A DNA stretch of 64,000 nt from Euonymus europaeus (Eukaryota; Streptophyta; Magnoliopsida; Celastrales; Celastraceae): positions 2,046,001-2,110,000 of the forward strand of contig OY756960.1 of the NCBI GenBank assembly GCA_963580455.1, in the 5' to 3' direction. Made by a program: the position numbers and the translations under genes. Numbering within the stretch: position 1 is the stretch's first letter; each line of letters opens with the position of its first letter. The notes beneath the pieces are model-generated. The model saw only the letters and a program-made list of their open reading frames with translations. It was not told the DNA's origin and searched no databases. Below are positions 59,921 through 64,000 of the stretch, piece after piece.

Positions 59921-62900
59921 CTTTTCGAGCTCTTCAATCCTAACATTTCGATTTTTGATTTCAAAACTCGTGGCTAGTAGGTCTCGTTTCACCTAGTTAG
60001 TGGCGAAATGGGGTTTCTTTACGTAAACGGTTTTTTGAATATCCGTCGACTCCGAGTTCTTAATTCGGTGATTTTTAGCTTGATTTCACACTACTTTTCG
60101 AGCTCTTCAATCCTGGCATTTCGATTTTTATTTTCAGAACACGTGGCTAGTAGGTCTCGTTTCACCTAGTTAGTGACGAAATGCGGTTTCTTTACGTAAA
60201 CGGTTTTCTCATTATCCGCTGACTCCGAGTTCTGAATTCGGTGATTTTTAGCTTGATTTCACAATACTTTTCGAGCTCTACAATCCCGGCATTTCAGTTT
60301 TTGATTTCAGAACTCGTGGCAAGTGGGTCTCATTTCACCTAGTTAGCCGCGAAATATGGTTTCTTTATGTAAAAGATTTTCTCAATATCGGTTGACTCCG
60401 AGTTCTGAATTCGGTGATTTTTAGCTTGATTTCACACTACTTTTCGAGCTCTTCAATCCTCCTATTTCGATTTTGTATTTCAGAACTCGTGGCTAGTAGG
60501 TCTCGTTTCACCTAGTTAGACGCGAAATGTGGTTTCTCTACGTAAACGGTTTTTTTAATATCCGTCGACTCCGAGTTCTGAATTCGGTGATTTTTAGCTT
60601 GATTTCACACTACTTTTCGAGCTCTTCAATCCTGCCATTTCGATTTTTGATTTCAGAACTCGTGGCTAGTAGGTCTCATTCATCTAGTTAGTTTCGAAAC
60701 GTGGTTTCTTTACGTAAACGATTTTTTTGAATATCCGCTGACTCCGAGTTTTGAATTCGGTGATTTTTAGCTTGAATTCACTCTACTTTTTGAGCTCTTC
60801 AATCCTGGCATTTCGGTTTTTTAATTCAGGACTCGTGGCAAGTAGGTCTCGTTTCACCTAGTTAGCCGCGAAATGTGGTTTCTTTACGTAAACGATTTTC
60901 TCAATATCCGTAGACTCCGACTTCTGAATTCGGTGATTTTTAGCTTGATTTCACACTACTTTTCGAGCTCTACAATCCCGGCGTTTCGGTTTTTGATTTC
61001 AGAACTCGTGACAAGTAGGTCTCATTTCACCTAGTTAGCCGCGAATTGTGGTTTCTTTACGTAAACGGTTTTCTCAGTATCTGTTGACTCCGAGTTCTAA
61101 ATTCGGTGATTTTTAGATTGAATTCACACTACTTTTCGAGCTCTTCAATCCTGGCATTTCGGTTTTTGATTTAAGAAATCGTGGCAAGTAGGTCTCATTT
61201 CACCTAGTTAGCCGCAAAATGTGGTTTCTTTACGTAAACGGTTTTCTCAATATCTGTTGACTCCGAGTTCTGTATTCAGTGATTTTTTGCTTGATTTCAC
61301 ACTACTTTTCGAGCTCTTCAATCCTGCAATTTCGATTTTTGATTTCAGAACTCGTGGCTAGTCGGGCTCGTTTCACCTAGTTAGTGGCGAAATGTGGTTT
61401 CTTTACGTAAACGGTTTTCTCAATATCCGCTGACTCCGAGTTCTGAATTCGGTGATTTTTAGCTAGATTTCACACTACTTTTTGAGCTCTACAATCATGG
61501 CGTTTCGATTTTTTGATTTCAGAACTCGTGGCTAGTTGGTCTCGTTTCATCTAGTTAGCCGCGAAATGTGGTTTCTTTACGTAAACGGTTTTCTCAATAT
61601 CTGTTGACTCCGAGTTCTGAATTCAGTGATTTTTAGCTTGATTTCACACTACTTTTCGAGCTCTTCAATCCTCCTATTTCGATTTTTAATTTCAGAACTC
61701 GTGGCTAGTATGTCTCGTTTCATCTACTTAGTCGCAAAATGTGGTTTCTTTACGTAAACGGTTTTTTGAATATCCGTTGACTCCGAGTTCTGAATTCAGC
61801 GATTTTTAGCTTGATTTCACACTAATTTTCGAGCTCTTCAATCCTGGCATTTCGGTTTTTGATTTCAGAACTCGTGGCAAGTAGGTCTCATTTCACCTAG
61901 TTTGCCGCGAAATGTGGTTTCTTTACGTAAACGGTTTTCTCAATATCTGTTGACTCCGAGTTCTGTATTCAGTGATTTTTAGCTTGATTTCACACTACTT
62001 TTCGAGCTCTTCAATCCTGCAATTTCGATTTTTTATTTCAGAACTCGTGGCTAGTTGGTCTCGTTTCACCTAGTTAGTGGCGAAATGTGGTTTCTTTACG
62101 TAAACGGTTTTCTCAATATCCGCTGACTCCGAGTTCTGAATTCGGTGATTTTTAGATTGATTTCACACTACTTTTCGAGCTCTACAATCCTGGATTTTTG
62201 ATTTTTTTGATTTCAGAACTCGTGGCTAGTAGGTCTCGTTTCATCTAGTTAGCCGCGAAATGTGGTTTCTTTACGTAAACGATTTTCTCAATATCTGTTG
62301 ACTCCGAGTTCTGAATTCAGTGATTTTTAGCTTGATTTCACACTACTTTTCGAGCTCTTCAATCCTGCTATTTCGATTTTTGATTTCAGAACTCGTGGCT
62401 AGTATGTCTCGTTTCATCTACTTAGTCGCAAAATGTGGTTTCTTTACGTAAACGGTATTTTGAATATCCGTTGACTCCGAGTTCTGAATTCGGTGATTTT
62501 TAGCTTGATTTTACACTACTTTTCGAGCTCTTCAATCCTGGCATTTCGGGTTTTGATTTCAGAACTCGTGGAAAGTAGGTCTCATTTCACCTAGTTAGCC
62601 GCGAAATGTGGTTTCTTTACGTAAACGGTTTTTTCAATATCTGTTTACTCCGAGTTCTGTATTCAGTGATTTTTAGTTTGATTTCACACTACTTTTCGAG
62701 CTCGTCAATCCTGCAATTTCGATTTTTGATTTCAGAACTCGTGGCTTGTAGGTCTTGTTTCACCTAGTAAGTGGCGAAATGTGGTTTCTTTACGTAAACG
62801 GTTTTCTCAATATCCGTAGACTCCGAGTTCTGAATTTGGTGATTTTTAGCTTGATTTCACACTACTTTTCGAGCTCTACAATCCTGGCATTTCGGTTTTT

Positions 62901-64000
62901 TATTTCAGAACTCGTGGCTAGTAGGTCTCGTTTCATCTAGTTAGCCGCAAAATGTGGTTTCTTTACGTAAACGGTTTTTTGAATATCCGTTGACTCCGAG
63001 TTCTGAATTCGGTGATTTTTAGTTTGATTTCACACTACTTTTCGAGCTCTTCAATCCTGGTATTTTGATCTTTGATTTCAGAACTCGTGGCTAGTAGGTC
63101 TCATTTCATCTAGTTAGTCGCGAAATGTGGTTTCTTTACGTAAACGATTTTTTGAATATCCGTTGACTCCGAGTTCTGAATTCGGTGATTTTTAGCTTGA
63201 ATTCACTCTACTTTTCGAGCTCTTCAATCCTGGCATTTCGGTTTTTGATTTCAGAACTCGTGGAAAGTAGGTCTCATTTCACCTAGTTAGCCGCGAAATG
63301 TGGTTTCTTTACGTAAACGGTTTTCTCAATATCCGTTGACTCCGAGTTCTGAATTCAGTGATTTTTAGCTTGATTTCACACTACTTTTCGAGATCTTCAA
63401 TCCTGCAATTTCAATTTTTGATTTCAGAACTCGTGGCTATTTGTTCTCGTTTCACCTAGTTAGTGGCGAAATGTGGTTTCTTTATATAAACGGTTTTCTC
63501 AATATCCGCTGACTCCGAGTTCTGAATTCGGTGATTTTTAGCTTGATTTCACACTACTTTTCGAGCTCTACAATCCTGGCGTTTCGATTTTTATTTTCAG
63601 AACTCGTGGCTTGTAGGTCTCGTTTCACCTAGTAAGTGGCGAAATGTGGTTTCTTTACGTAAACGGTTTTCTCAATATCCGTAGACTCCGAGTTCAGAAT
63701 TCGGTGATTTTTAGCTTGATTTCACACTACTTTTCGAGCTCTACAATCCTGGAATTTCGGTTTTTTATTTCAGAACTCGTGGCTAGTAGGTCTCGTTTCA
63801 TCTAGTTAGCCGCAAAATGTGGTTTCTTTACGTAAACGGTTTTTTGAATATCCGTTGACTCCGAATTCTGAATTCGGTGATTTTTAGTTTGATTTCACAC
63901 TACTTTTCGAGCTCTTCAATCCTTGTATTTTGATCTTTGATTTCAGAACTCGTGGTTAGTAGGTCTCGTTTCACCTAGTAAGTGGCGAAATGTGGTTTCT
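59921..64000. repeat. Less homogenised edge with 693 bp tetramer period
   Basis: Monomers here differ more from one another than in the young blocks. A four-monomer period is visible: TGTATTCAGT at 61,271, 61,964 and 62,659, and a marker monomer (GCTAGTCGGG, GCTAGTTGG, GCTTGTAGG, GCTATTTGT) at about 61,358, 62,048, 62,743 and 63,435. A 5-mer step also occurs (GGCTTGTAGG at 62,743 and 63,608, 865 bp) and a 7-mer step (TCCTCCTATTT at 60,457 and 61,669, 1,212 bp). The array continues out of the window. Confidence 0.8.

Larger units (their letters stand above)
1..64000. repeat. Satellite DNA array, ~173 bp monomer, about 370 head-to-tail copies
   Basis: The same ~173 bp unit recurs from the first to the last base. 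A convenient start is the phrase CAGAACTCGTGG, seen at 1, 174, 346, 519, 690 and so on to the end. All copies have the same orientation. Only small indels occur (1-15 bp), so the register is almost never lost. No transposon, gene, tRNA, rRNA or unique spacer interrupts it. A unit near nucleosome length in a homogeneous megasatellite-like array is typical of eukaryotic centromeric or pericentromeric satellites. I do not recognise the sequence as a named family, and neither species nor centromere function can be proved from it. Confidence 0.98.

Noticed and set aside
22280..62940. Repeated open reading frames of 60-73 codons reading MWFLYVNGFLNI and similar
   Set aside because: They are the satellite monomer itself read through in one frame. 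Most begin at TTG (one at GTG), they end at a TAG in the next monomer (or soon after), they exist only where a single TGA is mutated, and nothing suggests selection for protein. No ribosome binding context, intron or domain is visible.
1..64000. CRISPR array
   Set aside because: The period is regular, but the whole 173 bp unit is conserved. There are no short constant repeats with unrelated spacers, and no cas genes.
1..64000. Primate alpha satellite (similar 171 bp length)
   Set aside because: Only the length is similar. I recognise no alpha-satellite sequence landmarks or CENP-B boxes.
1..64000. TTGACT (WRKY-type W-box) and TACGTA (bZIP-type core) as promoter elements
   Set aside because: They are part of the monomer and recur hundreds of times without any gene nearby. 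A binding protein is possible, but promoter function is not supported.
1..64000. Bacterial or phage origin
   Set aside because: 64 kb with no plausible coding gene on either strand and hierarchical satellite structure is not compatible with a bacterial or phage region.

Overview
The whole 64 kb window is one uninterrupted tandem satellite array. The monomer is about 173 bp (172-173 typical), all copies run in the same direction, and about 370 monomers fill the window. I see no gene, RNA gene, transposable element, inversion or stretch of unique sequence. An array this long and this ordered points to a eukaryotic chromosome, most plausibly centromeric or pericentromeric heterochromatin. I do not recognise the monomer, so I name neither a species nor a satellite family, and the centromeric assignment is inference from unit length and organisation only.

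Layout. (1) 1-518: three lead-in monomers. (2) 519-10,347: a nested higher-order repeat (HOR) built from monomer types A, B, C and D. Units start with a B'C' dimer followed by two or three BCDA tetramers (2,408, 2,417 and 1,727 bp), then decay into AB dimers. (3) 10,348-11,036: the lead-in monomers again plus an AB pair. (4) 11,037-20,517: more diverged monomers with a 1,210 bp heptamer repeat and a tripled monomer. (5) 20,518-28,570: a 2,075 bp 12-mer HOR and a 1,729 bp 10-mer derivative, very homogeneous. (6) 28,571-33,583: a mosaic of blocks related to 16-22 kb. (7) 33,584-44,651: a 5,534 bp (32-mer) tandem duplication. (8) 44,652-47,524: a mosaic with a 346 bp dimer. (9) 47,525-55,482: a 3,979 bp (23-mer) tandem duplication in which I noticed no differences. 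(10) 55,483-60,000: rearranged pieces of block 9, including a 1,730 bp-spaced repeat. (11) 60,000-64,000: more diverged monomers with a 693 bp tetramer period.

How it fits together. Repeat spacings are close to whole numbers of monomers (2, 4, 7, 9, 10, 12, 14, 20, 23, 32, 34, 64 and more), as expected if the array grows and shrinks by in-register unequal exchange or break-induced replication. Each monomer carries a 10 bp palindrome (TTTACGTAAA) and a second near-perfect dyad around its EcoRI site. In the first HOR the palindrome is perfect and extended, basic, or broken according to monomer type. No CENP-B box is present. The roughly 60-73 codon open frames in the window are side effects of point changes that remove one TGA per monomer; most rely on TTG starts and they are not genes.

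Identities and monomer counts were judged by eye from alignment offsets. Boundaries are accurate to a few bases where two copies could be compared and to about 20-50 bases elsewhere.
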